Source: an uncultured Oscillospiraceae bacterium
Lineage (GTDB): Bacteria > Bacillota > Clostridia > Oscillospirales > Ruminococcaceae
Assembly (NCBI GenBank): GCA_910589145.1
Contig: CAJUSD010000026.1
Coordinates: 1 to 46,997 of the forward strand
Length of the DNA stretch: 46,997 nucleotides
Direction of reading: 5' to 3'
In this document: piece after piece, positions 25,369 to 33,169 of the stretch
How positions within the stretch are numbered: position 1 is the first letter of the stretch
Layout: each line of letters opens with the position of its first letter
Notes under the pieces: model-generated
The model's input: the letters and a program-made list of their open reading frames with translations, nothing else
Told to the model about the DNA's origin: nothing
The model's database searches: none
Position numbers and translations under genes: made by a program

Positions 25369-26144
25369 TGGATTTCAGAAGATTTGTTCAGGAACTTTCT
25401 CAAGAAGACCGTATCCTTCTTTCCAGGACAGAGGATGCTTTTGCTGCTGCTAATGAAAAATGTATTATAAAATTTTCCGCTTTTCTGGATGGCAGACAAC
25501 AGATGCTTGTTCAACAGGCTGCGCTGAAAGCTGGGTTTGAAAGTTTCCTTTTATTTGGCGGACTGCCGGAAAGCGAGCGCAAAATATTAGGATGTTTTCC
25601 TTATTACGAGGATCCAGAACCGAATAAGTTTCCCATTGTTCCCCTTACTTTTACTTACCGGATGGTAGATTCACTGACACATCGAGATTTTTTAGGATGC
25701 TTTATGGCTTTAAATCTGAAGCGGGAAACAATAGGGGATATTTTAGTTGGGGAAGGACGCTGCATCGCCTTTTTTCTGCCGCAGGCTGCAGAAATTGCCG
25801 AAGCGGAAATTTCTAAAATCGGAAGGGTTGGGGTCGGTGTTCAAAAAGGGATTGTGGGAGAGCCGCCCGCCCTATACCATACCCAAAATAAAGAAGGCAT
25901 TGTTAGTTCTCTTCGGTTGGACTGCCTGGTTGCTTTGGTTTGCAGGGTCAGCAGGGAGAAAGCACAACAGTTTATTCGCTCTGGACTTGTTATGCTGTGC
26001 TGGCAGGTGTGTACAGATGCAGCTTTTACATTGGAAAAAGGGGATATCTTTTCCATACGCGGATTCGGTAAATTTCGGCTGGAACAGATTGGAGTTCCTA
26101 CTAAAAAGGGTAGGTTTCATCTTATATACAGCCAATATGTATAA
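25368..26144 (+). CDS. ylmH: YlmH-like S4-domain RNA-binding protein
   Basis: This 258-aa protein has an N-terminal YlmH domain (FESFLLFGGLPESERKILGCFPYY) and a C-terminal S4 RNA-binding domain (SSLRLDCLVALVCRVSREKA to GDIFSIRGFGKFRLEQIG). YlmH has been linked to rescue of stalled ribosomes in Bacillus. The start overlaps the sepF stop by one base (TAATG), so expression is coupled. A hairpin terminator lies about 85 nt downstream. Confidence 0.9.
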   Translation: MDFRRFVQELSQEDRILLSRTEDAFAAANEKCIIKFSAFLDGRQQMLVQQAALKAGFESFLLFGGLPESERKILGCFPYYEDPEPNKFPIVPLTFTYRMVDSLTHRDFLGCFMALNLKRETIGDILVGEGRCIAFFLPQAAEIAEAEISKIGRVGVGVQKGIVGEPPALYHTQNKEGIVSSLRLDCLVALVCRVSREKAQQFIRSGLVMLCWQVCTDAAFTLEKGDIFSIRGFGKFRLEQIGVPTKKGRFHLIYSQYV

Positions 26145-26227
26145 ATATCTATGTTTAGTGCAAAACTGCATTTACGCCTGTGGACATTTTCTCTATCTAT
26201 TTAAACTGATAAAAATTAAAATTGTAT

Positions 26228-26274
26228 AAAAATCAGCCATAAAAAGGAAAATGGGTGTTTATGGCCGATTTTTA
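26228..26274 (+). terminator. Terminator between ylmH and divIVA
   Basis: AAAAATC-GCCATAAA (26228-26243) pairs with TTTATGGC-GATTTTT (26258-26273) with one internal mismatch; the right arm supplies the T-run. It separates the sepF-ylmH transcript from divIVA. Confidence 0.75.
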
Positions 26275-26379
26275 TCAGACAATTTTTGAACGGCTAATGC
26301 AAACGAAAAACCAATCCCTCCAGATATTCGGCTTCCAGAAAGGAAGTTTGAAAAGAACAGAAAGGAACAGGTCAAGGAC

Positions 26380-27207
26380 ATGGTAACATCACAGGAAATT
26401 ATGGAAAAGCGTTTTAATAAAGGAAAACTTTTTGGGTATCACCCAGAGGAAGTTGATTCCTTTCTGGATTCAACCGCAAAAACTTTACAGGACTTGGAAA
26501 GCCAGAATCGTACCTTGGAAAATCAGGTTCAAGAATTGAATGAAAGGATCCAGCAGTATCAGGAGGATGAAGAAAGCCTTCGCTCAGCTCTGGTTGGAGC
26601 CCAAAAACTTGGGGACAGCATGGTTCGAGAAGCACGGCAGAAGGCTGACAATATTTTGCAGGCAGCCAATGAACAGGCGGAACAGATTCTATACGCTGCT
26701 AGAAGACGGGAAGAAAACCAGCTGGAAGGTCTGGAACAAATTAAACAGGAAGTAAGCGACTTTAAAAGCCGTTTAATAGACGTATATCGTAAACATATTG
26801 AACTGATTCGGGAGCTTCCGGCAGCAGAGTCGGAGGAAGCTGTTCCTCAGCCCTCTGAAGAACAGCTTCCTGTCGAAACATCTCCTGTTTTGGAGGAGAA
26901 AATAATAGAAGAAGATATCTCCAACGAAGCGGAAAGCGAAACTACAGTCATTCCACAGCCTGCATCAGAAGGCGAGTCCCACGCTGTTTCTCCGGGGGGA
27001 TTTCAAATTTCCTTTGAACGATTTGAGGAAGACTTTAAGGGTGAGCGGAAAGAATCCACCTCAGACGCAGCACAGCGTATTGCATCCCGCTTTGATAAGT
27101 CGTCGGATCCATACGCTGGGATGAAAAAAGACAGTTCTAAATTTGGACAGTTGAAGTTCGGCTCAGGCTATGAAGTAACCCGTGACGAACATAAAAAGAA
27201 ACGATAG
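26380..27207 (+). CDS. divIVA: DivIVA-domain cell division/polarity protein
   Basis: This 275-aa protein has the DivIVA N-terminus (TSQEIMEKRFNKGKLFGYHPEEVDSFLD), with the membrane-binding loop followed by a long coiled coil (residues 30-140). The C-terminal half is acidic and low in complexity. It senses negative membrane curvature at septa and poles. The position after sepF-ylmH and before lspA-rluD copies the Bacillus order, without ileS. The ribosome binding site is ambiguous (AAAGGA 13 nt upstream, AAGG 3 nt upstream). Confidence 0.9.
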   Translation: MVTSQEIMEKRFNKGKLFGYHPEEVDSFLDSTAKTLQDLESQNRTLENQVQELNERIQQYQEDEESLRSALVGAQKLGDSMVREARQKADNILQAANEQAEQILYAARRREENQLEGLEQIKQEVSDFKSRLIDVYRKHIELIRELPAAESEEAVPQPSEEQLPVETSPVLEEKIIEEDISNEAESETTVIPQPASEGESHAVSPGGFQISFERFEEDFKGERKESTSDAAQRIASRFDKSSDPYAGMKKDSSKFGQLKFGSGYEVTRDEHKKKR

Positions 27208-27224
27208 GGAAGGAATAGCATACA

Positions 27225-27740
27225 ATGATAACTTTTTTTGCCGCTGGACTAATTGTTCTGCTGATTGCCGTTGACCAGTGGATAAAGGTTTGGGCGGTTA
27301 ATAACCTGGCTGGAAACGCCTCTATTCCTTTGATTCCAGGTGTCCTTCAGTTTTCCTATGTAGAAAATTATGGGGGAGCTTTTGGAATTTTTCAGGGGAA
27401 AACTTTGGTTCTGGCAATTATAACGGTTATATTTTTGGGGGTGCTGGCAGGTCTTGTTGTCTTTTTCGGGTTAAAAAAGCGTTATGTTTTTATGTGGATT
27501 CTAGCTGTGATTACAGGTGGAGGTATTGGAAATTTAGTTGATCGCTTTTATCGCGGTTTTGTAGTGGATTATATTGATTTCTGTCTAATCAATTATCCTG
27601 TCTTTAACTTTGCTGACTGCTGCATTGTTGTGGGGACAATCGTTTTAATGGTTTATATCTTTTTCACTGATCGGGCTGCGGAAAAGCAGAAAAAGGCTGC
27701 ACTTGAAAAACCGGAGGATAACACCCCGCCAGAAATTTGA
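27225..27740 (+). CDS. lspA: Lipoprotein signal peptidase II
   Basis: This 171-aa protein has four membrane helices. It carries the family motifs NYGGAFGIFQG, GGGIGNLVDRFYRGFVVDYIDF and FNFADCCIVVG; the two Asp residues (VVDYID and FNFAD) form the aspartic-protease active site. It cleaves prolipoprotein signal peptides in the membrane. The charged C-terminal tail is rich in Lys and Glu. It is 17 nt after divIVA and close to rluD, a common lspA-rluD pair. Confidence 0.96.
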   Translation: MITFFAAGLIVLLIAVDQWIKVWAVNNLAGNASIPLIPGVLQFSYVENYGGAFGIFQGKTLVLAIITVIFLGVLAGLVVFFGLKKRYVFMWILAVITGGGIGNLVDRFYRGFVVDYIDFCLINYPVFNFADCCIVVGTIVLMVYIFFTDRAAEKQKKAALEKPEDNTPPEI

Positions 27741-27793
27741 ATATTGATACAATAAAAGGGTGCTGCTGCTTTTCAGAAAGGGGAAGACATATT

Positions 27794-28720
27794 ATGGAGG
27801 TTGTCTCCTGCAAAGTGGAATCCAGTGAGGAAGGGGTTCGCGTTGATAAATATCTTACAGAGCAATTCGATTCCTTTTCAAGCCGTTCCGCTGTCCAGAA
27901 GCTTTTTGAAAGCGGGAATATTACTATAAATGGAAAACCTGTTTCTAAAAAATATAAAGTTCATGAAGGCGAAGAAATTTCTGTCATTGTTCCCGATCCG
28001 GTGGAACTGGATGTAATACCAGAGAATATTCCCCTGGAAATCGTTTATGAGGATTTACATCTCTTGGTAGTAAATAAGCCCAAGGGGATGGTGGTTCATC
28101 CAGCCCCTGGCCATACCTCCGGCACATTGGTAAACGCCCTTTTATATCACTGTCGGTATGAATTGTCTGGGATAAATGGAGTGATACGCCCTGGAATTGT
28201 CCACCGTATCGATAAGGATACCAGCGGCTTACTGATTGTCGCTAAGACTGATACCGCGCATCTTGGCCTGGCTGAACAGATTAAAGAACATTCTTTTCAG
28301 AGGCAGTATTGGACGATTGCCTACGGAGGATTTTCTGCTGATGCCGGGACAATTGACGCGCCGATTGGCCGGCATAAGACTGACCGGAAAAAAATGTGTG
28401 TTGTCACTGATCTCAGTCAAAAATCAAGAAATGCCGTTACTCATTACAGGGTTTTAGAACGAATGGGCTCCTTTACTTTTCTGCAAATGGAACTGGAAAC
28501 TGGAAGGACCCATCAAATACGGGTGCATTTGGCTTCTATCGGACATCCTGTGGCAGGGGATGAAATGTATGGGCCGAAACCTCCTATTGCAGAATTACAT
28601 GGACAATGCCTCCATGCCGGAAAAATTGGATTTGTCCATCCTATTACGGGGATGTATTTGGAATTTGACAGTCCGCTTCCAGAATATTTTGAAAAATTTT
28701 TAAAAAAGTGTCGTAATTAG
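27794..28720 (+). CDS. rluD: RluD-type pseudouridine synthase
   Basis: This 308-aa protein has an N-terminal S4 domain (VDKYLTEQFDSFSSRSAVQKL) and a catalytic domain with GIVHRIDKDTSGLLIVAK, where the Asp in HRIDKDTSG is the nucleophile. ETGRTHQIRVHLASIGHPVAGD follows near the C-terminus. It makes pseudouridines in 23S rRNA. The frame opens at 27737 inside lspA, but the ATG at 27794 has AAAGGGG upstream and begins just before the S4 domain. Confidence 0.93.
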   Translation: MEVVSCKVESSEEGVRVDKYLTEQFDSFSSRSAVQKLFESGNITINGKPVSKKYKVHEGEEISVIVPDPVELDVIPENIPLEIVYEDLHLLVVNKPKGMVVHPAPGHTSGTLVNALLYHCRYELSGINGVIRPGIVHRIDKDTSGLLIVAKTDTAHLGLAEQIKEHSFQRQYWTIAYGGFSADAGTIDAPIGRHKTDRKKMCVVTDLSQKSRNAVTHYRVLERMGSFTFLQMELETGRTHQIRVHLASIGHPVAGDEMYGPKPPIAELHGQCLHAGKIGFVHPITGMYLEFDSPLPEYFEKFLKKCRN

Positions 28721-28780
28721 ATTAACTTTATGGTAAAATATAGATAAAAGTTTTCTATTAGTTTCCTATACTGCTTACAG

Positions 28781-28833
28781 CCGGAGGATAATACAAATAA
28801 ATTATTCGCATAAAAATTTTCCTTATCCTCTGG
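28781..28833 (+). promoter_or_regulatory. Long-stem hairpin in the transketolase leader
   Basis: CCGGAGGATAA (28781-28791) pairs with TTATCCTCTGG (28823-28833) over 11 bp with one G-U pair and a 31-nt AT-rich loop. It lies 69 nt before the transketolase start, downstream of a weak extended -10 (TGGTAAAAT, 28731-28739). It contains an SD-like GGAGG in its left arm. Its function is unknown. Confidence 0.45.
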
Positions 28834-28901
28834 TACAAAATAATTTCGTTATAAAATCTGCAAACCCTTTCAGGGCGGCAGGAAAAACAGGAGGTTGTAC
28901 A

Positions 28902-29744
28902 ATGAATCCAGACGTTGTAAAACAGCTAAGTATTCACGCCTATCAGATTCGCAAGGGCGCTGTCACCGCTGTGTTCAGCGCAAAGTCAGGGCATCCGGGA
29001 GGCTCTCTGTCGGTATCAGATATTCTGACCTATCTCTATTTCCATGAGATGAACATTGATCCGGCAAACCCCCATATGGAAGACCGGGATCGTTTTGTCC
29101 TTTCAAAAGGGCATTGCGCCCCCGCTTTATACGCAACCCTGGCTGAACGCGGCTATTTTTCCAAAGACGAACTGACAGGGCTGCGCCATTATGGCCGGCT
29201 GCTCCAGGGTCATCCAGATATGAAAACCATTCCTGGAGTAGATATGTCTACTGGTTCGTTGGGACAGGGTGTTTCTACTGCATGTGGAATTGCATTGTCC
29301 GCTAAACTGCGTGATAAGAATTACAGGGTGTATTCTGTTTTGGGCGATGGTGAAATTGAGGAAGGCCAGGTTTGGGAAGCAGCCATGTTCGCGGCTCACT
29401 ATAAGCTGGACAACCTCTGCATCTTTGTAGATAACAACGGCCTCCAGATAGATGGAGCTATTTCTACTGTCTGCTCGCCGGAACCAATCCCAGATAAATT
29501 TAAAGCTTTCGGATTCCACGTCATTGAAATTAATGCCCACGATTACAACGAGATTGAAGCTGCGGTTGAAGAAGCCAAAAAAACAAAAGGACAGCCTACC
29601 GCTATTATTGCCCACAGCGTAAAAGGAAAAGGGGTTTCCTTTATGGAAAACAGTCCTGCATGGCATGGAGCCGCACCAAATGCAGAGCAATATGAGCAGG
29701 CAATAAAAGATCTTGATGGCCATTTGGCAGAATTGGAGGGATAA
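28902..29744 (+). CDS. Transketolase, N-terminal (thiamine-diphosphate-binding) subunit
   Basis: This 280-aa protein has the transketolase N-terminal motifs SAKSGHPGGSLSVSDIL, DRFVLSKGHCAPALYA, and GDGEIEEGQVWEAAMFA followed by NNGLQIDG (the ThDP/Mg site). It ends where the N-terminal domain ends, and the rest is in the next gene, so the enzyme is split, as in many anaerobic Firmicutes and archaea. It acts in the non-oxidative pentose phosphate pathway. ATG 28902 has AGGAGG. Confidence 0.95.
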   Translation: MNPDVVKQLSIHAYQIRKGAVTAVFSAKSGHPGGSLSVSDILTYLYFHEMNIDPANPHMEDRDRFVLSKGHCAPALYATLAERGYFSKDELTGLRHYGRLLQGHPDMKTIPGVDMSTGSLGQGVSTACGIALSAKLRDKNYRVYSVLGDGEIEEGQVWEAAMFAAHYKLDNLCIFVDNNGLQIDGAISTVCSPEPIPDKFKAFGFHVIEINAHDYNEIEAAVEEAKKTKGQPTAIIAHSVKGKGVSFMENSPAWHGAAPNAEQYEQAIKDLDGHLAELEG

Positions 29745-29749
29745 TAAAG

Positions 29750-30706
29750 ATGGCTGATGTGATTAAAAAGGCAACTCGCGAAAGCTACGGCGAAGCTTTG
29801 GCAGAACTTGGCTCGGAATACCCTCAGTTGGTGGTATTAGACGCTGACCTTTCCAAGTCTACCAAAACTGACGTTTTTAAGAAAAAGTTTCCTGAACGGT
29901 TTATTAACTGTGGTATTGCAGAAGCAAATATGATGTCTATCGCAGCTGGTTTGGCCTCTACGGGGATGATTCCCTTTGCAAGTTCCTTTGCTATGTTCGC
30001 AGCGGGGAGGGCTTTTGAACAGGTTCGCAATTCTATTGGATATCCTCATTTAAATGTAAAAATCGGCGCAACCCATGCTGGTATTTCCGTTGGCGAAGAC
30101 GGTGCAACCCATCAATGTTGTGAGGATATCGCTTTAATGCGTTCAATTCCTGGCATGGTAATTCTAAACCCTGCCGACCATGTGGAAGCAAAAGCCGCTG
30201 TACGTGCTGCGGTGGAATATAACGGACCAGTTTACCTGCGCTTTGGCAGACTGGCTGTTCCAGTATTTAATGATCCTGAAACCTATAAATTTGAAATAGG
30301 GAAGGGCGTCACCCTCAGAGACGGGAAGGACGTTGCTATTGCCGCTACCGGCTTGATGGTATGGGAAGCCATTAAAGCTGCCGACCAGCTTAAAGAACAG
30401 GGAATTAATGCCAGGGTTATCAATATTCATACCATTAAACCTTTTGATAAAGAGCTGGTTGTCAAGGCTGCTAAAGAAACCGGTGTGATTGTCACCGTTG
30501 AGGAACACAGTGTTATTGGCGGTTTGGGAGAAGCTGTTTCTTCTGCCGTCTGTGAGGAAGGCGTTGCCTGCGGTGTGGTTAAGATCGGTGTTCAGGATCG
30601 TTTTGGCGTGTCTGGGCCTGCTGTGGAAGTGCTGAAAGCTTTCGGTCTGGATTCGGAGAATATAGTTGCTGTTGTTAAAAATGCAATAAAACAATTTAAG
30701 TCATAA
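29750..30706 (+). CDS. Transketolase, C-terminal subunit
   Basis: This 318-aa protein supplies the pyrimidine-binding domain (INCGIAEANMMSIAAGLAS, with Glu for ThDP activation; ATHAGISVGEDGATHQCCED) and the C-terminal domain (TVEEHSVIGGLGEAVSSAVCEE). It follows the N-terminal subunit by 5 nt with GGAGGG. The two must assemble to be active. A DXS-like 1-deoxyxylulose synthase is excluded by the split layout and N-subunit motifs. Confidence 0.95.
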   Translation: MADVIKKATRESYGEALAELGSEYPQLVVLDADLSKSTKTDVFKKKFPERFINCGIAEANMMSIAAGLASTGMIPFASSFAMFAAGRAFEQVRNSIGYPHLNVKIGATHAGISVGEDGATHQCCEDIALMRSIPGMVILNPADHVEAKAAVRAAVEYNGPVYLRFGRLAVPVFNDPETYKFEIGKGVTLRDGKDVAIAATGLMVWEAIKAADQLKEQGINARVINIHTIKPFDKELVVKAAKETGVIVTVEEHSVIGGLGEAVSSAVCEEGVACGVVKIGVQDRFGVSGPAVEVLKAFGLDSENIVAVVKNAIKQFKS

Positions 30707-30717
30707 TAAGTTAGAGG

Positions 30718-30780
30718 TATAAAGTGATATAAACTATGTTGATCATCCGGGTTTGTATCACTTTGTACTTGTTTTTAGGT
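30718..30780 (+). terminator. Terminator of the transketolase operon
   Basis: A 17-bp stem with two G-U pairs forms between 30718-30734 and 30751-30767 (core AAAGTGATA/TATCACTTT), then ACTTGTTTTTAGG. It ends just before the ribosome binding site of the next gene. Confidence 0.7.
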
Positions 30781-30799
30781 AAAAAGGAGTCGGAAGGCA

Positions 30800-31402
30800 G
30801 TGGATGAAGATCAAATTTTTGTGCAAAGCCTGAAAATAGAAGATGTTCCACGGCATAGTCTTACGACTCCCTATGGAAGAGCTACTGATTTTCCTGAATA
30901 TCTTTACACAATACAGAATATCTCCAATATAGAGGAGGTTAAAACAGCACTGGGAGAGATCATATCAAACATTGAACATCAGGGAATATTTTGGGGAGCA
31001 ACGCCGTTTGCTATGGTATTTTTAGCCTGTACTCTAAAACAATCTGTTTCCGGGATAGATAAAAACAGTGCCGCTGATTATATTACAGCGCAGATACTGG
31101 AATTTTTTGAATTGATTGTGGAATGTTATCAGGATGAGCTCGATTTGATGGAAGGTGCAGGGGGAGAGCCGCTTCTCCATTTTTCCGACATGCTGAATGA
31201 AGAATATCTGTGGTCGGAGGAATACAGCGAGGAGGAAGACGATAAGCGGTATGCCGAAGGTGGCTTTTGCCCAGATGAATTGTTTTTCAGTTTATATGAT
31301 TACTCATATCAGGTTATTGTGGGATGCAAACCAATTTTAAGGGAATTGGAAAATACACGCTTTCATCAAAAAGCCCAGAGGCTTTTAGAAATTTGCAGTT
31401 AA
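30800..31402 (+). CDS. Uncharacterised acidic protein (200 aa)
   Basis: I do not recognise this family. It is an acidic, soluble, mostly helical protein. Landmarks are PYGRATDFPEYLYTIQNISN near the N-terminus, WGATPFAMVFLACTL in the middle, and an acidic run WSEEYSEEEDDKRYAEGG near residue 138. It has no signal peptide or membrane helix and few cysteines. It starts with GTG, with AAGGAG 10 nt upstream, directly after the transketolase terminator, and ends before a strong bidirectional terminator. Frame integrity, base use like its neighbours, and a good ribosome binding site support it being real. Confidence 0.7.
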   Translation: MDEDQIFVQSLKIEDVPRHSLTTPYGRATDFPEYLYTIQNISNIEEVKTALGEIISNIEHQGIFWGATPFAMVFLACTLKQSVSGIDKNSAADYITAQILEFFELIVECYQDELDLMEGAGGEPLLHFSDMLNEEYLWSEEYSEEEDDKRYAEGGFCPDELFFSLYDYSYQVIVGCKPILRELENTRFHQKAQRLLEICS

Positions 31403-31452
31403 ATTGTGCAAAATACACAATCAATATTAAAAACATTTATTTGCTTTTTGAG

Positions 31453-31495
31453 AACAGCCATACAGCCATTTAGCTGTATGGCTGTTTTATTTTGC
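31453..31495. terminator. Strong bidirectional terminator
   Basis: AACAGCCATACAGC and GCTGTATGGCTGTT form a perfect 14-bp stem around CATTTA, followed by TTATTTTGC. It separates the rightward hypothetical gene from the leftward ylbJ-like gene, whose stop codon lies in the T-run. Confidence 0.85.
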
Positions 31496-32620
31496 TGAAC
31501 TTGAAAATGAGTTCTCTGCCGTCAAAATAGTAATGGCACAAACTGCTATCAGACAAAACGTTAAAGGAAGGGTCATAGGACGGCTGGCAAGGGAAGGACG
31601 CTGTTGGGAAATTCGTAGGAAAACCGGCTCTGCCTTTAGGAAAAATTTTCCCAAAAAAGCTCTTATTGCAAAATACCATCCAACTGCACAAATTCCATTG
31701 ACAATCCTCCAAAGGATTACCTTAACCGGCTGTATAGAAAGCCCTTCTGCTGTAAAACCTGCTAAAACCTGAGCTATTACCGAAAGGCCGGAAAAGGAAA
31801 GCAGAAAAACCGCTGTCAATTCTCCCACAAGCCCAGGAAAAGCCGATGACTGTAAACATCCTTTTGTTACCTCCAAAATTCCAAGAGACAGCCTGGCATT
31901 TTCCCCAAACCTCATTACAATTGGTTCCAGCCAAGCAGTCACCCCTGAAAAAAGGATGATAAAAGAACATAAAATCATCATCCCATTGGCACTGTCAATT
32001 ACGGCTTGGATTAACGCCTGTATAAAAGGAATTTTTACCGAAACCCTACTGTTGGGTTTCTTGGGTGGTACAGGTTTGCCAAATGAAGAAAGAAGTCCTA
32101 CGGTACAGGATGCAAGGATATGAGCACAAAGCATCATTATACCTATAAATTGGTTCCCAAACATTTGCACTCCGACAGCAGTAAGAATAAAAGACGGCCC
32201 TGCATTGATGCAGAAGCAAAGCATTCGCTGTCCATCCTCTGGAGAAACAGACTTATTCTGTATTAGCTTTGCCGTCATCCGTCCTCCTACTGGAAAACCG
32301 CCGATAAAACTCATCAGCACAGCAGCCCCCGCCTGGCGTGGAAGCCGGAACAGATATCGGGTTACTGGAGAAACCGTTCTGGAAATGATATCAGCAAGCC
32401 CGCTTAATGTCAAAAATGTAGTAAAAACCATAAATGGGAACAAGGAAGGTATAACTACCTCAACACATATAGACATCCCACTTTGAATCCCGCTGCAAAT
32501 AGTTTCTGCGTCGGAAAGCAGAATCCAAGCGGCTCCCAACGCGAGGCTTACCGCAGAACAGCGCAGAAACAGTATAGAATTGAATTTTTTATCTCTTTTT
32601 AAATCAGCAAAAACAGCCAT
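31487..32620 (-). CDS. ylbJ: YlbJ-like sporulation integral membrane protein
   Basis: This 377-aa protein has about eight membrane helices. It carries the nucleoside-recognition (Gate) domain landmarks VVIPSLFPFMVFTTFLTLSG, SFIGGFPVGGRMTAKLI and CFCINAGPSFILTAVGVQMFG, characteristic of YlbJ. YlbJ is a sigma-E-controlled protein needed for normal spore formation in Bacillus. It is transcribed away from the yqfC-yqfD sporulation genes. ATG 32620 has AGAGGG upstream. A generic transporter of the same fold is the main alternative. Confidence 0.82.
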   Translation of the reverse strand: MAVFADLKRDKKFNSILFLRCSAVSLALGAAWILLSDAETICSGIQSGMSICVEVVIPSLFPFMVFTTFLTLSGLADIISRTVSPVTRYLFRLPRQAGAAVLMSFIGGFPVGGRMTAKLIQNKSVSPEDGQRMLCFCINAGPSFILTAVGVQMFGNQFIGIMMLCAHILASCTVGLLSSFGKPVPPKKPNSRVSVKIPFIQALIQAVIDSANGMMILCSFIILFSGVTAWLEPIVMRFGENARLSLGILEVTKGCLQSSAFPGLVGELTAVFLLSFSGLSVIAQVLAGFTAEGLSIQPVKVILWRIVNGICAVGWYFAIRAFLGKFFLKAEPVFLRISQQRPSLASRPMTLPLTFCLIAVCAITILTAENSFSSSAK

Positions 32621-32713
32621 AAAACCGACCCTCTTTCTTTATTACCTGGAGCTTTTATTAATAAATTCTTATGGATGAAATATATGCGGTTTATATTATC
32701 TACATCCATTGGT

Positions 32714-32742
32714 GCATATCTTTTTTTGTTGGAACATAATTT
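32714..32742 (+). promoter_or_regulatory. Sigma-E-like promoter of yqfC-yqfD
   Basis: GCATATC (32714-32720) and CATAATTT (32735-32742) with a 14-nt spacer resemble the mother-cell sigma-E consensus. The predicted start is about 35 nt before the yqfC start. yqfC and yqfD belong to the sigma-E regulon in Bacillus. Confidence 0.5.
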
Positions 32743-32785
32743 TAAACTGGAAAATGTCCGAAACAAAATGGAAGGAGCGGAAGCT

Positions 32786-33103
32786 ATGAACCGCAGTAAA
32801 AAAAATGTGGGGCAGCCAGTCCCGTACAAAAATGAAAGTAAATTGGCAAAAATGCTTGATATTCCTATGTCCCTTTTACCAGATGTATTTCATCTGGAAT
32901 TTTCCGGGAACCGGGAGGCAACTTTGACGGGATGTACAGGGATTCAGGAATATGAGGAGGGTGTTATTACAATAGGGGCAGGGAAAATTTCTGTGCGCTT
33001 TTGTGGAAACATTCAAATACGCTCTATGACTGAGGATGCAATTGTTTTAGAGGGCGTTTTCCACTCTGTTACATTCCTTCCAGCTTCGGAACAAAAATCC
33101 TGA
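32786..33103 (+). CDS. yqfC: Sporulation protein YqfC-like
   Basis: This small protein of 105 aa contains LAKMLDIPMSLLPDVFHLEF, ATLTGCTGIQEYEEGVITIG and GNIQIRSMTEDAIVLEGVF, the pattern of the YqfC/YabP family of sporulation proteins. The ATG at 32786 has AAGGAG 8 nt before it. The open frame upstream to 32675 overlaps the probable promoter and is not used. It precedes yqfD, as in Bacillus. YabP, the paralogue, is excluded by this gene order. Confidence 0.88.
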   Translation: MNRSKKNVGQPVPYKNESKLAKMLDIPMSLLPDVFHLEFSGNREATLTGCTGIQEYEEGVITIGAGKISVRFCGNIQIRSMTEDAIVLEGVFHSVTFLPASEQKS

Positions 33104-33116
33104 TATAAATAAATGT

Positions 33117-33147
33117 AAATCGCCAGAGATTTTTTAACCGGCGGTTT
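33117..33147 (+). promoter_or_regulatory. Hairpin between yqfC and yqfD
   Basis: AAATCGCC pairs with GGCGGTTT (one G-U) around a 15-nt loop, 13 nt after yqfC. It has no T-run, so it probably modulates rather than stops transcription into yqfD. Confidence 0.35.
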
Positions 33148-33169
33148 GTATTGACAGGAGGCAAAAATT

